The position numbers and the translations under genes are program-made. The notes under the pieces were generated by a model. That model had not been told where the DNA came from, did not search any database, and was given only the letters and a program-made list of their open reading frames with translations. 64,000 bases of DNA. It comes from an uncultured Bacilli bacterium (lineage in GTDB: Bacteria > Bacillota_I > Bacilli_A > RF39 > UBA660). Position 1 is the first letter of the stretch. The number at the start of each line of letters is the position of its first letter. Shown piece by piece: positions 17,161-26,200 of the stretch. The stretch is from positions 1 to 64,000 of the forward strand of contig CALVIB010000001.1 in assembly GCA_944329375.1 (NCBI GenBank), read 5' to 3'.

Positions 17161-18330
17161 ATGTTTTTAAAAAATTCTGTCATAGGCACATCTAATATTG
17201 CAAGCAATTTTTTAGTAAGAATAACTGATATTCAAAGTACAGTACAAAGTGGTAGTGCGACAAATGCAGTAGAGCCAAGTTATACAGATACTACAGCAAC
17301 TTTTAAAACAAATTTAGTATCACCAGGAGATTCCATGAAATATGATATAACAGTATCAAATGAAGGAAGTATAGATGCAGCACTCGAAAGTATAGAAGTA
17401 AATACTAAAGAAAATGAAGCAATAACCTTTGAAACAAGTGGAATAGAAAATGGAGATAAATTAGAGGCTAGTCAAACAGATATATTAACAGTAATAGTAA
17501 GTTATAATAGTAGTGTAACAAGTCAACCAGAAAATACAAATAGTACAATAACTGTTACTTTAAATTATAAACAAGATGATGAAACAGTAGTTCCACCAAC
17601 TCCAACTATAATAATAGGTGGACAAGAAGTTGAAATAGTAACAACAGGTGATGGTCTGTATAAAGATGAATACGAAGACGGAAAATATACTTATAAAGGA
17701 GCCAATCCAAATAACTATATAACATTTAATAATGAGACATGGAGGATAATATCTGTTGAAAATGATGGAACAATAAAAATAATGCGAAATGAAAATATAG
17801 GTAATAGAGTATGGGATATAGGTCATAGTGATAATTGGGAAACAACAGATATAAAAACATATTTAAATGGAGAATATTTAAGTAGTATAACAACAAATCA
17901 AGATAAAATAGTAAGCCATACATGGAGTATAGGCGAAGTAACAAATGATAATAGTGATTTAGCTGGACAAATAGTAGATGAAAATGGAACACAGTCACAA
18001 AGTATAAGTATTGGAATGATAACTGCAAGCGAATATTTGAGAGCAAATACAAATTTAGAACAATGTGGAAGTTTTAGTTTAACTAATGATAATTATTCAA
18101 AGTGTAAAATGACTAATTGGATTTTTAATATAGTGCCTTCAGATGATTTCTTATGGACTATTTCACCTGGTATTAATAGAGACGAAGTCTTTATTATTGA
18201 TTCATATGGTGGTTTGTCTCTGGGTGTTGCGAACGCATTTCTTGGCGTTTCCCCGGCTGTCTATCTAACATCAGATATCATCTTAACGGGAGATGGAAGC
18301 CAAGGTAATCCCTTTCAAATAATAGCTTAA
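17161..18330 (+). pseudogene. 5'-truncated surface protein gene (possible silent cassette)
   Basis: An open frame of 389 codons whose product resembles the exported protein encoded at 42016 (shared GDGLYKDEY, NPNNYITFNNETWRI, GxITASEYxxANTNxEQCG, end GNxFQI-like). It also carries a DUF-like beta-sandwich region before it (residues 20-140). Unlike 42016 it has no signal or membrane anchor. The first ATG directly follows the preceding terminator, has no ribosome-binding site, and an in-frame TAG lies at 17155. The start of the gene therefore seems to have been lost at this junction. Bases 18208-18267 are abruptly GC-rich and almost free of A compared with everything around. It has its own terminator. 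Either a dead gene or a donor for recombination with an expressed copy. Confidence 0.6.
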
Positions 18331-18337
18331 CTAATGG

Positions 18338-18364
18338 AAGATAGGAAAACAAAACCTATCTTTT
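18338..18364 (+). terminator. terminator after the truncated surface gene
   Basis: AAGATAGG / CCTATCTT stem over a 9-base loop, followed by TT. Confidence 0.75.
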
Positions 18365-18377
18365 AAAATATCAACAT

Positions 18378-18406
18378 TTGCCTAATATCATAAAATATAG
18401 TATAAT
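18378..18406 (+). promoter_or_regulatory. promoter of prfA-prmC
   Basis: TTGCCT (18378-18383), 17 bases, perfect TATAAT (18401-18406), 24 bases before the prfA start. Confidence 0.6.
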
Positions 18407-18430
18407 CTTATTGCAAAAAAGGTGATGAAA

Positions 18431-19486
18431 ATGTTAGAAAGATTAAAAGCCATTGAAGAAAAATATAATGAATTATCAGAAGAATTAAGTAAGCCAGAAG
18501 TTTTAAGTGATATTAAAAAAACTTTAGAACTCTCTAAAGAACAAGCCTCTTTAAAAGAAGCCTATGATGCTTATCAAAAATACAAAAAAATTGAATCAGA
18601 TTTAGAAGAAGCTAAAGAAATGACAAAAGATAAAGAATTAGGAGAATTTGCTAAAGAAGAAGTTTCTAGATTAAATAAAGAAAAAGAAGATTTAGAAAAG
18701 CAAATTGAAATTATCTTACTTCCAAAAGATCCAAATGATGGAAAAAATGTTATTGTTGAAATAAGAGGAGCTGCTGGTGGAGATGAAGCTAATATTTTTG
18801 CTGGTGATTTATATAGAATGTATACAAAATATGCTGAAAAACAAGGTTGGAAAATTGAAGTATTATCTGAAGAACATTCTGATGCTGGAGGATATCCATT
18901 AGTTGAATTCATGGTCAAAGGTGATAGTGTATATTCAAAATTAAAGTATGAATCGGGCGCTCATAGAGTTCAAAGAGTTCCTGTAACAGAAACGCAAGGT
19001 AGAGTCCATACTTCAACAGCAACTGTCCTAGTCATGCCTGAAGCCGAAGAAGTAGATATTGAAATAAATCCAAGTGACTTAAGAATTGATGTTTATAGAA
19101 GTACCGGAGCAGGTGGACAGTGTGTAAACACAACCGATAGTGCTGTTAGAATAACTCATTTACCAACCAATACCGTTGTAACTTGTCAAAATGAAAGAAG
19201 CCAAATTCAAAACAAAGAAAAAGCTATGCAAATGCTTAGAACAAGATTATATGAAGCCAAAATAAGAGAGCAAGAAGAAAAATTAGGAAGTGAAAGAAGA
19301 AGTAAAATAGGAACAGGCGATAGGTCAGAAAAAATAAGAACATATAACTATCCACAAAATAGAGTAACTGATCATAGAATAGGTTATACAACTAAAAACC
19401 TAGATAGGGTAATGGAAGGAAACCTAGAAGATATAATAGATGCATTAATAACCGAAGACCAAAACAGAAAATTAAAAGAGGCTTAA
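18431..19486 (+). CDS. prfA: peptide chain release factor 1
   Basis: RF1 terminates translation at UAA and UAG. The discriminator PxT is present ([14 protein letters not shown], where RF2 has SPF), as is the catalytic GGQ loop ([15 protein letters not shown], about residue 226). Length 351 is normal. ATG 18431 is chosen over the GTG and ATG 6-9 bases upstream because GGTGAT then sits at the right distance and [15 protein letters not shown] aligns with known RF1. prmC follows directly. Confidence 0.96.
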   Translation: MLERLKAIEEKYNELSEELSKPEVLSDIKKTLELSKEQASLKEAYDAYQKYKKIESDLEEAKEMTKDKELGEFAKEEVSRLNKEKEDLEKQIEIILLPKDPNDGKNVIVEIRGAAGGDEANIFAGDLYRMYTKYAEKQGWKIEVLSEEHSDAGGYPLVEFMVKGDSVYSKLKYESGAHRVQRVPVTETQGRVHTSTATVLVMPEAEEVDIEINPSDLRIDVYRSTGAGGQCVNTTDSAVRITHLPTNTVVTCQNERSQIQNKEKAMQMLRTRLYEAKIREQEEKLGSERRSKIGTGDRSEKIRTYNYPQNRVTDHRIGYTTKNLDRVMEGNLEDIIDALITEDQNRKLKEA

Positions 19487-20194
19487 ATGAAAGAAATAGA
19501 GTATTTAAAAAAATATCTTCCAAAAGATAAATTAGAAAAAGGATTAAAAGAATTAAAAGAAGGAAGACCAGTTCAATATATTATAGGTAACGTAGATTTT
19601 TATAATATAAATTTATTAGTAAATGAAAATGTATTAATTCCAAGATTTGAAACTGAGTATTTAGTAGAAAAAACAATAAATTATGCAAAAAATTTAAAAG
19701 AGCCTTTAGATATACTAGATATAGGAACAGGCACAGGAGCCATTGCTATTTCTTTAGTTAAAAATCTTTCTTGTAATGTTTTGGCCACTGACATATCAAA
19801 AAAAGCTTTAGAAATAGCTAATGAAAACGCCAAAAGAAATAATGTTAAAATAAACTTTAAACAAAGTGATATATTAGAAAATGTAAAAGGAAAGTTCGAT
19901 ATAATTATAAGTAATCCACCATATATTTCTAAAGATGAAATCATCGATCCATTAGTAAAAAATAACGAACCACATATAGCTTTATATGCAGATAATAATG
20001 GTTTATATTTTTATGAAGAAATATTAAAAAACATAAAACCACATTTAAAAGAAAAAAGTATTATAGCTTTTGAAATAGGAATGACACAAAGTGAAGAAAT
20101 AACAAAAATAGCCAATAAATATCTGCCAAAAGCGAAAATAGTAACAGAAAAAGATTTAGCACAAAAAAACCGATATATATTTATTTTTATTTAA
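19487..20194 (+). CDS. prmC: release factor glutamine methyltransferase PrmC (HemK)
   Basis: PrmC methylates the Gln of the GGQ motif of RF1 and RF2 using S-adenosylmethionine. Motif I DIGTGTGAIAIS (about residue 82) binds SAM and NPPY (about 143) binds the target glutamine; PRFETEYLVE is the family PR-ETE motif. At 235 residues it is shorter than usual (about 280) because most of the N-terminal helical substrate-binding domain is missing. The catalytic domain is complete. It starts right after the prfA stop. Confidence 0.94.
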   Translation: MKEIEYLKKYLPKDKLEKGLKELKEGRPVQYIIGNVDFYNINLLVNENVLIPRFETEYLVEKTINYAKNLKEPLDILDIGTGTGAIAISLVKNLSCNVLATDISKKALEIANENAKRNNVKINFKQSDILENVKGKFDIIISNPPYISKDEIIDPLVKNNEPHIALYADNNGLYFYEEILKNIKPHLKEKSIIAFEIGMTQSEEITKIANKYLPKAKIVTEKDLAQKNRYIFIFI

Positions 20195-20231
20195 AAAACT
20201 TATTTCTAGCATTTAATAGAAATAAGTTTTA
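20195..20231. terminator. bidirectional terminator after prmC
   Basis: AAAACTTATTTCTA pairs with TAGAAATAAGTTTT over a short loop: a long perfect AT-rich stem with A and T flanks. Confidence 0.85.
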
Positions 20232-20236
20232 AATTA

Positions 20237-20821
20237 TTACATACGCACGCTAGAAGCTCTTTTAATAGCATGAAATCTAGCCTCATTATTTAGTCTCATA
20301 TTTATTTGACAATCAAATCGAGATGCCGCTTTTTCTTCAGTACTAGGAACATATCGCATACGTTGTTCATAAGCTCTTTTTTCATCTAAATAATAACTCA
20401 AATAAGCAATTAAAACTTCCACATTTTCATCATTATCAGATTGCATTTTAAAATCATTAATAAACAGTTTTAATTCATCTGCAGTCATGTCACTTATTAT
20501 ATTATCAATTTCATTAACCTCTTTGGGAAAAAAATTAGACACTAATCTATTTAAAGGATATGAATTAATGAAACGCCCAACTTTAACTATATCTTCAGAT
20601 TCATAACTATCATTTATTATTTTTTCAAAAATAATAATCATTTCTGTGAATAAATCATTACTTTTATCATAACTATTAATAAAATTTAAAACAGTCAAGT
20701 ATTGAGAAGCACTTTCCTCAACACCATGTATATACTTAAAATGCCCAATATTATCAATGATAGTTGTTCCACTAAGTACACCTATACAAAGTAATCTATT
20801 ATTTAAACCATTAAAAGTCAT
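20237..20821 (-). CDS. hypothetical protein
   Basis: I do not recognise this 194-residue, mainly helical, acidic protein. It has no signal peptide or membrane segment. The C-terminus is basic and Arg-rich (INMRLNNEARFHAIKRASSVRM). It has a strong ribosome-binding site (AAGGAGGAATTTT before ATG) and its own promoter containing a homopolymer A tract (20842-20869), so it is expressed as a single gene. Confidence 0.65.
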   Translation of the reverse strand: MTFNGLNNRLLCIGVLSGTTIIDNIGHFKYIHGVEESASQYLTVLNFINSYDKSNDLFTEMIIIFEKIINDSYESEDIVKVGRFINSYPLNRLVSNFFPKEVNEIDNIISDMTADELKLFINDFKMQSDNDENVEVLIAYLSYYLDEKRAYEQRMRYVPSTEEKAASRFDCQINMRLNNEARFHAIKRASSVRM

Positions 20822-20841
20822 AAAATTCCTCCTTGTAAAAA

Positions 20842-20869
20842 TATATACTATTTATTTTTTTTTTGTCAA
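20842..20869 (-). promoter_or_regulatory. promoter of the 20237 gene with an A10 tract in its spacer
   Basis: On the minus strand TTGACA (20864-20869) and TATATA (20842-20847) are 16 bases apart. Ten consecutive A (including the last A of the -35) fall at the -35/spacer boundary, so length changes would alter spacing. Confidence 0.6.
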
Positions 20870-20885
20870 TAAATAAAGAAAACAG

Positions 20886-20914
20886 TTGTTAAATGTTCAA
20901 AAACTCGTTATAAT
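20886..20914 (+). promoter_or_regulatory. promoter of rnr
   Basis: TTGTTA (20886-20891), 17 bases, TATAAT (20909-20914), 18 bases before the start codon. Confidence 0.7.
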
Positions 20915-20932
20915 GAAAATGGTGGGAATATA

Positions 20933-23092
20933 ATGAAAAAAGAAGAACTAAAAAATGAAATAATGAAAAATATAGACTTAAAGAAGCAAACCATGGAAGA
21001 ACTTTGCAAAACTATTCATGCCAAAGGAGAATCTATGCGAGCTTCTTTTATTAATGCTTTAAATGAATTAGAAGAAGAAGGAAAAATATATTTAGATGAA
21101 GATGGTTTTTATAAAAGTTTTGATTCAAAACAACTAGGAAAAGTTCAAGGAATAATTCACATAAATAATTTAGGTAAAGGATTTGTTTTTATAGAATATA
21201 ATGGCCATAAAATAAAATACATAATAAATGAAGAAAATTTAAATGGTGCTTTAGATGGCGATGTAGTAGTATTAAAAGATATCCATCATGGAAAAATAAA
21301 CTATGCAGATGCTAAAGTTGAAAAAATAATTAAAAGAAATAAAGGAAAAACCATATTTGAATATGTAGGTGATGGAGAATTTATCCCATACACCACTCAT
21401 GGAAATGTAACCATAATCTGCCCAAAAGAAGAATTAAAAAAACTAGTAATTGGCCATAGAGTATTAGTAAATATTGGAAAAGAAAGAATAGCTACCATTG
21501 AAAACAAAGCTATATTCGAAGGCCATATAGAGAAAATTATTGGCCATAAAGATGACCCAGATGCAGAAATAGCCACCATTGCTGCCGAGCACGCCTTTTT
21601 TAAAGAATTTCCAGAAGAAGTATTAAAGCAGTTAGAAACCATTCCAGATAGTGTAACAGAAGAAGATTTAGAAGGAAGAAAGGATTTAAGAAATAAAAAA
21701 ATATTCACGATTGATGGTAAAGACACCAAAGATATGGATGATGCTATCAGTATAGTTAAAACAATTAATGGTTACTATTTCTTAAGTGTCCATATTGCCG
21801 ATGTCAGTTACTATATTAAAGAAAATACTCCTTTAGATATAGAAGCAAAAAAAAGAGGAACATCTGCTTATCTAGCCGATACCGTTATTCCAATGTTTCC
21901 TCATCAAATATCAAATGGTATATGTTCATTAAATGAGGGGGTAGATAGACTAACTAAAACAGTAGATATGGTAATAAGCCCAACTGGTGAAATAGTTGAT
22001 TATGATATATATGATAGTGTAATAAACTCAAAAAAGAAAATGAATTATGATGATGTTAATTCAATATTAGAAAAAGGCCTTGTTCCGAAAGGTTATGAAA
22101 ATTTTGTTTATGATTTACTAATCATGGATGAACTATCAGAATTATTAAATAAAACACATAAAAAAGAAGGAAAAGTTGACTTCGCCTCAGATGAAATAAA
22201 AGTAATTACTTCACCAACTGGAGAAGCTTTGTCTTTTGAAAATCAAACTCAAAGAAAAGGTGAAAGACTAATTGAAAACTTTATGGTTGCTGCCAATAGC
22301 TGTGTTGCTGAATATTATAAATGGTTAGAAACTCCACAAGTTTATAGAATCCACGGAAATCCAAATGATGATAACCTAATTGAAGCATTAAAAACAATAA
22401 AAAAAGAAAAATTATGTTCAAAAGAACAAATAGATAGTTTAATAAATAAAATTAAAAATAATCATTATAATTCATGTGATTTAAATATGTTTTTAGAACA
22501 ATTTAAAAATAATGAAAATTATCCAATCATATCTCATTTAATTTTAACTAGTATGAGTAAAGCCAAATACTCTAGTTCCTGTGATGGTCACTATGGTTTA
22601 GGCCTTCATTACTATACCCATTTCACCTCACCAATTAGAAGACATCCAGATTTAATGGTTCATAGATTATTAAATCCATATGATAAATATTCGTTATCTA
22701 AAATATCTAGTTATTATGAGATACTTCCAGACATATGTAGCCATGACTCTGAAATGGAAAGAGAAGCTGACAAAGCCGAAAGAGAAGTCTTAGATTTAAA
22801 AATGGCTGAATACATGCAAAGAGAATATGAAATGGATAGTGGAAAAATATACGAAGGAAAAATCATTGATATGACTCCATATGATACTAAAATAAAATTA
22901 AAAAATAACATTATTGGTCATGTAACTCCACAAGATGTAGCGCACGCCAAAGCCGTAGGTCATAACCAAAAATTAAAACTAGGCGAAAAAGTATATGTCT
23001 TAATTAAAGAAGTATCTATACCACATCGAATAATTTATTTTAATTTAAATTATAAAGAGTTATCAAAATCTAAACAAAAGGTTTTAAGATAA
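20933..23092 (+). CDS. rnr: ribonuclease R
   Basis: 3'-5' exoribonuclease that degrades structured RNA. The 719-residue protein has an N-terminal winged-helix region, cold-shock OB domains, the RNB catalytic domain (DGKDTKDMDDAISI near 261 with the metal-binding Asp residues; YFLSVHIADVSYYI; HYTHFTSPIRRHPDL) and a C-terminal S1 domain (GKIYEGKIIDMTPYDTKIKL). The long Lys-rich tail of many RNase R proteins is absent. It is transcribed alone; smpB, often next to rnr, is not here. Confidence 0.96.
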   Translation: MKKEELKNEIMKNIDLKKQTMEELCKTIHAKGESMRASFINALNELEEEGKIYLDEDGFYKSFDSKQLGKVQGIIHINNLGKGFVFIEYNGHKIKYIINEENLNGALDGDVVVLKDIHHGKINYADAKVEKIIKRNKGKTIFEYVGDGEFIPYTTHGNVTIICPKEELKKLVIGHRVLVNIGKERIATIENKAIFEGHIEKIIGHKDDPDAEIATIAAEHAFFKEFPEEVLKQLETIPDSVTEEDLEGRKDLRNKKIFTIDGKDTKDMDDAISIVKTINGYYFLSVHIADVSYYIKENTPLDIEAKKRGTSAYLADTVIPMFPHQISNGICSLNEGVDRLTKTVDMVISPTGEIVDYDIYDSVINSKKKMNYDDVNSILEKGLVPKGYENFVYDLLIMDELSELLNKTHKKEGKVDFASDEIKVITSPTGEALSFENQTQRKGERLIENFMVAANSCVAEYYKWLETPQVYRIHGNPNDDNLIEALKTIKKEKLCSKEQIDSLINKIKNNHYNSCDLNMFLEQFKNNENYPIISHLILTSMSKAKYSSSCDGHYGLGLHYYTHFTSPIRRHPDLMVHRLLNPYDKYSLSKISSYYEILPDICSHDSEMEREADKAEREVLDLKMAEYMQREYEMDSGKIYEGKIIDMTPYDTKIKLKNNIIGHVTPQDVAHAKAVGHNQKLKLGEKVYVLIKEVSIPHRIIYFNLNYKELSKSKQKVLR

Positions 23093-23098
23093 CTTTTT
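23076..23098 (+). terminator. probable terminator after rnr
   Basis: AAAAGGTT pairs with AACTTTTT (one G-U) and is followed by T; a weak AT-rich hairpin overlapping the rnr end. Confidence 0.4.
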
Positions 23099-23166
23099 AT
23101 TTACACCTTTTCCAAATAAATCTTTCAAAAAAACTACTTATAACAAAGCAAAATCAACAATTAATA

Positions 23167-23238
23167 AACGTAAAAAATACGTTAAAGCAAATGTAAAGCA
23201 AACTTTCATACGGTTTATATATAAAACTGTGCTATAAT
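23167..23238 (+). promoter_or_regulatory. polC promoter region with dyad
   Basis: TGCTATAAT (23230-23238) is an extended -10 without a clear -35. Upstream lies a dyad AACGTA-N5-TACGTT (23167-23183), and AAAGCAAA-type words occur three times between about 23145 and 23202. The dyad looks like a protein-binding site. Confidence 0.4.
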
Positions 23239-23255
23239 AAAAAAGGTGGTTAAAA

Positions 23256-26200
23256 ATGAATGACAAATTAAACTTACTATTAAATCAGATAAAGATAAAT
23301 GAAACTACATATTTTGAAGGTGGTAAACTAGAAAAAATTATTTGTAACAAAGCCAAAGATAAATACGTTTTTTGCGTGTCTTTAAATAAACCACTACCAG
23401 TTAATCTATATGAAAATTTTAATAAAAAACTAAAACAAAGATTTAATGTTAAATCTATAAAATCAAAATTTACTACTAGTAATTTTAATATAGAAACTTT
23501 AACAGAATATTATAAACATTTTTTACAAACTTATAGTAAAGAAGCACCATTATTAGACATGTTCATAAATATACCTTTAAAAATAGATGAAGATAATCTA
23601 ATCATTGAACTTACTAATAAAGCCGAAGAAATGAAATTTAACAGTATTAAAAAGCCTCTAGAAAAAGATTTAAATGAAGCTGGGTTTAATATAAAAATAA
23701 TAACTAAAATCAATGAAGAAAAAGCCCAGGAATTAAGAGAGGAAATAGAAAAAGCAAAAGCTAAAGTAATTCCTAAAGTAGAAGTAAAAAAAGAAAGTCC
23801 ATTTATCATGGGAAAAGAAATAACAGATGAACCAACTCCAATCAACTTAATTACCTTTGAAATGGATAATGTCACTGTAAATGCGAAAGTTTTTGGTATA
23901 GATGTATTTGAATCATCAAAATCTAATTTTAAAATCATCACTTTAAAATTAACTGATGGTACAGATAGTATGTACTGTAAAATATTTTGCCGAGAAGAAG
24001 ATGAATTTAATAAATATAAAAAAGCCTTAAAAGAAGGAAAGTATTATATTATTAAAGGTTATACTAAAAACGATAAATACTCAGGAGAAATAGTCTTAAA
24101 TGCTAGAGATATCAATATCTCTATGAAAGAAGACCAAGCAAGAAAAGATGAAGCTAAAATAAAAAGAGTAGAACTTCATGCTCATACTAAAATGAGTCAA
24201 ATGGATGGTGTAGCAGATGAAGTAAAATTAGTTGAAACCGCTATGAAGTGGGGTCATAAAGCCATTGCTATAACCGACCATAATGGTTGTCAAGCTTTTC
24301 CTCATGTTTTTAATCTAGTAACTAAATATAATAAAGGAAAAGAAGATAAAGATAAATTCAAAGCTTTATATGGAACAGAGCTAACTTTAATTGATGATAG
24401 TGTAAATATTGTTTTAAGACCATCAGATTTGAAATTATTAGAAACAACATATGTTGTCTTCGACCTAGAAACAACAGGTTTTAATGCAGGTGGTGCCGAT
24501 TCAATTATCGAAATAGGTGCCGTAAAAATAAATAATGGTGAAATAATTGATAGATTTGATGAATTAATTAACCCAGGCAGGAAACTACCAACAAAAATAA
24601 CCGAACTAACTAACATTACTGATGAAATGTTAAAAGATAAAGATAACGAAGAAAATACTGTCAAAAAATTCAAAAAATGGGTTGGAGATTTACCTATGGT
24701 TGCCCATAACGCTAAATTTGATGTCTCATTTATTGTTATGGCTCATAGTAAATATAACTTGGGGAATTTTACTAATACTGTAATCGATACCTTAGAATTA
24801 TCAAGAGCATTAGATACTGGTTACGCTAGACATAGCTTATCAGCTTTAGTTAAAAGATATGATGTTCCATGGGATGAATCAGCTCATCATAGAGGAGATT
24901 ATGATGCTGAAGGAACAGCTTTGGTCTTTCATAAAATGTTAAAAAAACTAGTATCCAGAAACTTTGAAACAATAAAAGATTTAGATAAATTAGTTTCCAA
25001 AGATGAAATTCATAAATATGGTTCTAGTTATCATGTCAATATTTTAGCCAAAAATAAAACAGGATTAAAAAATCTATTCAAAATAATATCCCTAGCTAAC
25101 ACAAAATACTTATATAAAACTCCAAGAATTTTAAGAAGTGAAATAGAAAAACATAGAGAAGGTTTACTAATTGGTAGTGGATGTTATGAAAGTGAAATAT
25201 TTAAACTAGCTAGAAGTAAAAATGATGAAGAATTAGCTAATTTAATTAATTTCTATGATTACATAGAAGTTCAACCACCAGAGGTTTATGACCATTTACT
25301 TCAAATGGGTGACTTTTCAAATAAAGCAGAATTAATTGAACACATTAAGAAAATAATTAGAGTTACTAAAGAATCAGGTAAACTAATAGTAGCCACTGGT
25401 GATGTTCACCAAATAGAGCCAGAAGATAGAATATATAGAGAAATCATTGTTAATCAAAAAGTTCCAGGTGGTGGAAGACATCCACTGGCTAAAAAAGATA
25501 TCAAACAAATACCATCACAATATTTAAGAACAACCGAAGAAATGTTAGAAAACTTCTCATTCTTACCTAATGAATTAGCCGAGGAAATTGTTATTGATAA
25601 CCCAAATAAAATAGCAGACATGATAGATATAATAGAAGTTATTATTGATACTGGAGGTATTCCTTTCGCTCCTAAAATACCTAATTGTACAGAAACAACT
25701 ACTGATATGGTTTATGATAAAGCCGAAAGTATCTATGGTAAACCTTTACCTTATAACATTGAAGAAAGATTGGCTTCAGAGTTATATGGCGATGAGCCAT
25801 TTAATACCATAAAAAAATTAATACCAAAAGATAACTTATCAGAAGAAGAATATCAAGCTAAAATTCATAAAAAATTAAATGAAGTTATGCGAAGTTATAA
25901 AGAAGGCGTAATAAATTTATTTAAAGAAGAAGACCCAAATATAACAGAAGAAGAAATAAAAAATAAAATGACAGGTATTATCGGAGCTAACTTTGATGTA
26001 ATTTATTTAATTGCCCAAAAACTTGTAAAAAAATCAAATGATGATGGATACTTAGTAGGAAGTAGAGGCTCAGTTGGTTCATCACTAGTTGCAACCATGA
26101 TGGGTATAACCGAAGTTAATGCCTTACCACCTCACTATGTCTGTCCAAACTGTAAACATTCAATCTTTGAATTAGATGGAAAACCACTGGGAGAAGATTA

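Noticed and set aside
17161-18330. Phage or insertion-sequence cargo
   Set aside because: No transposase, integrase, terminal repeats or target-site duplication flank the gene.
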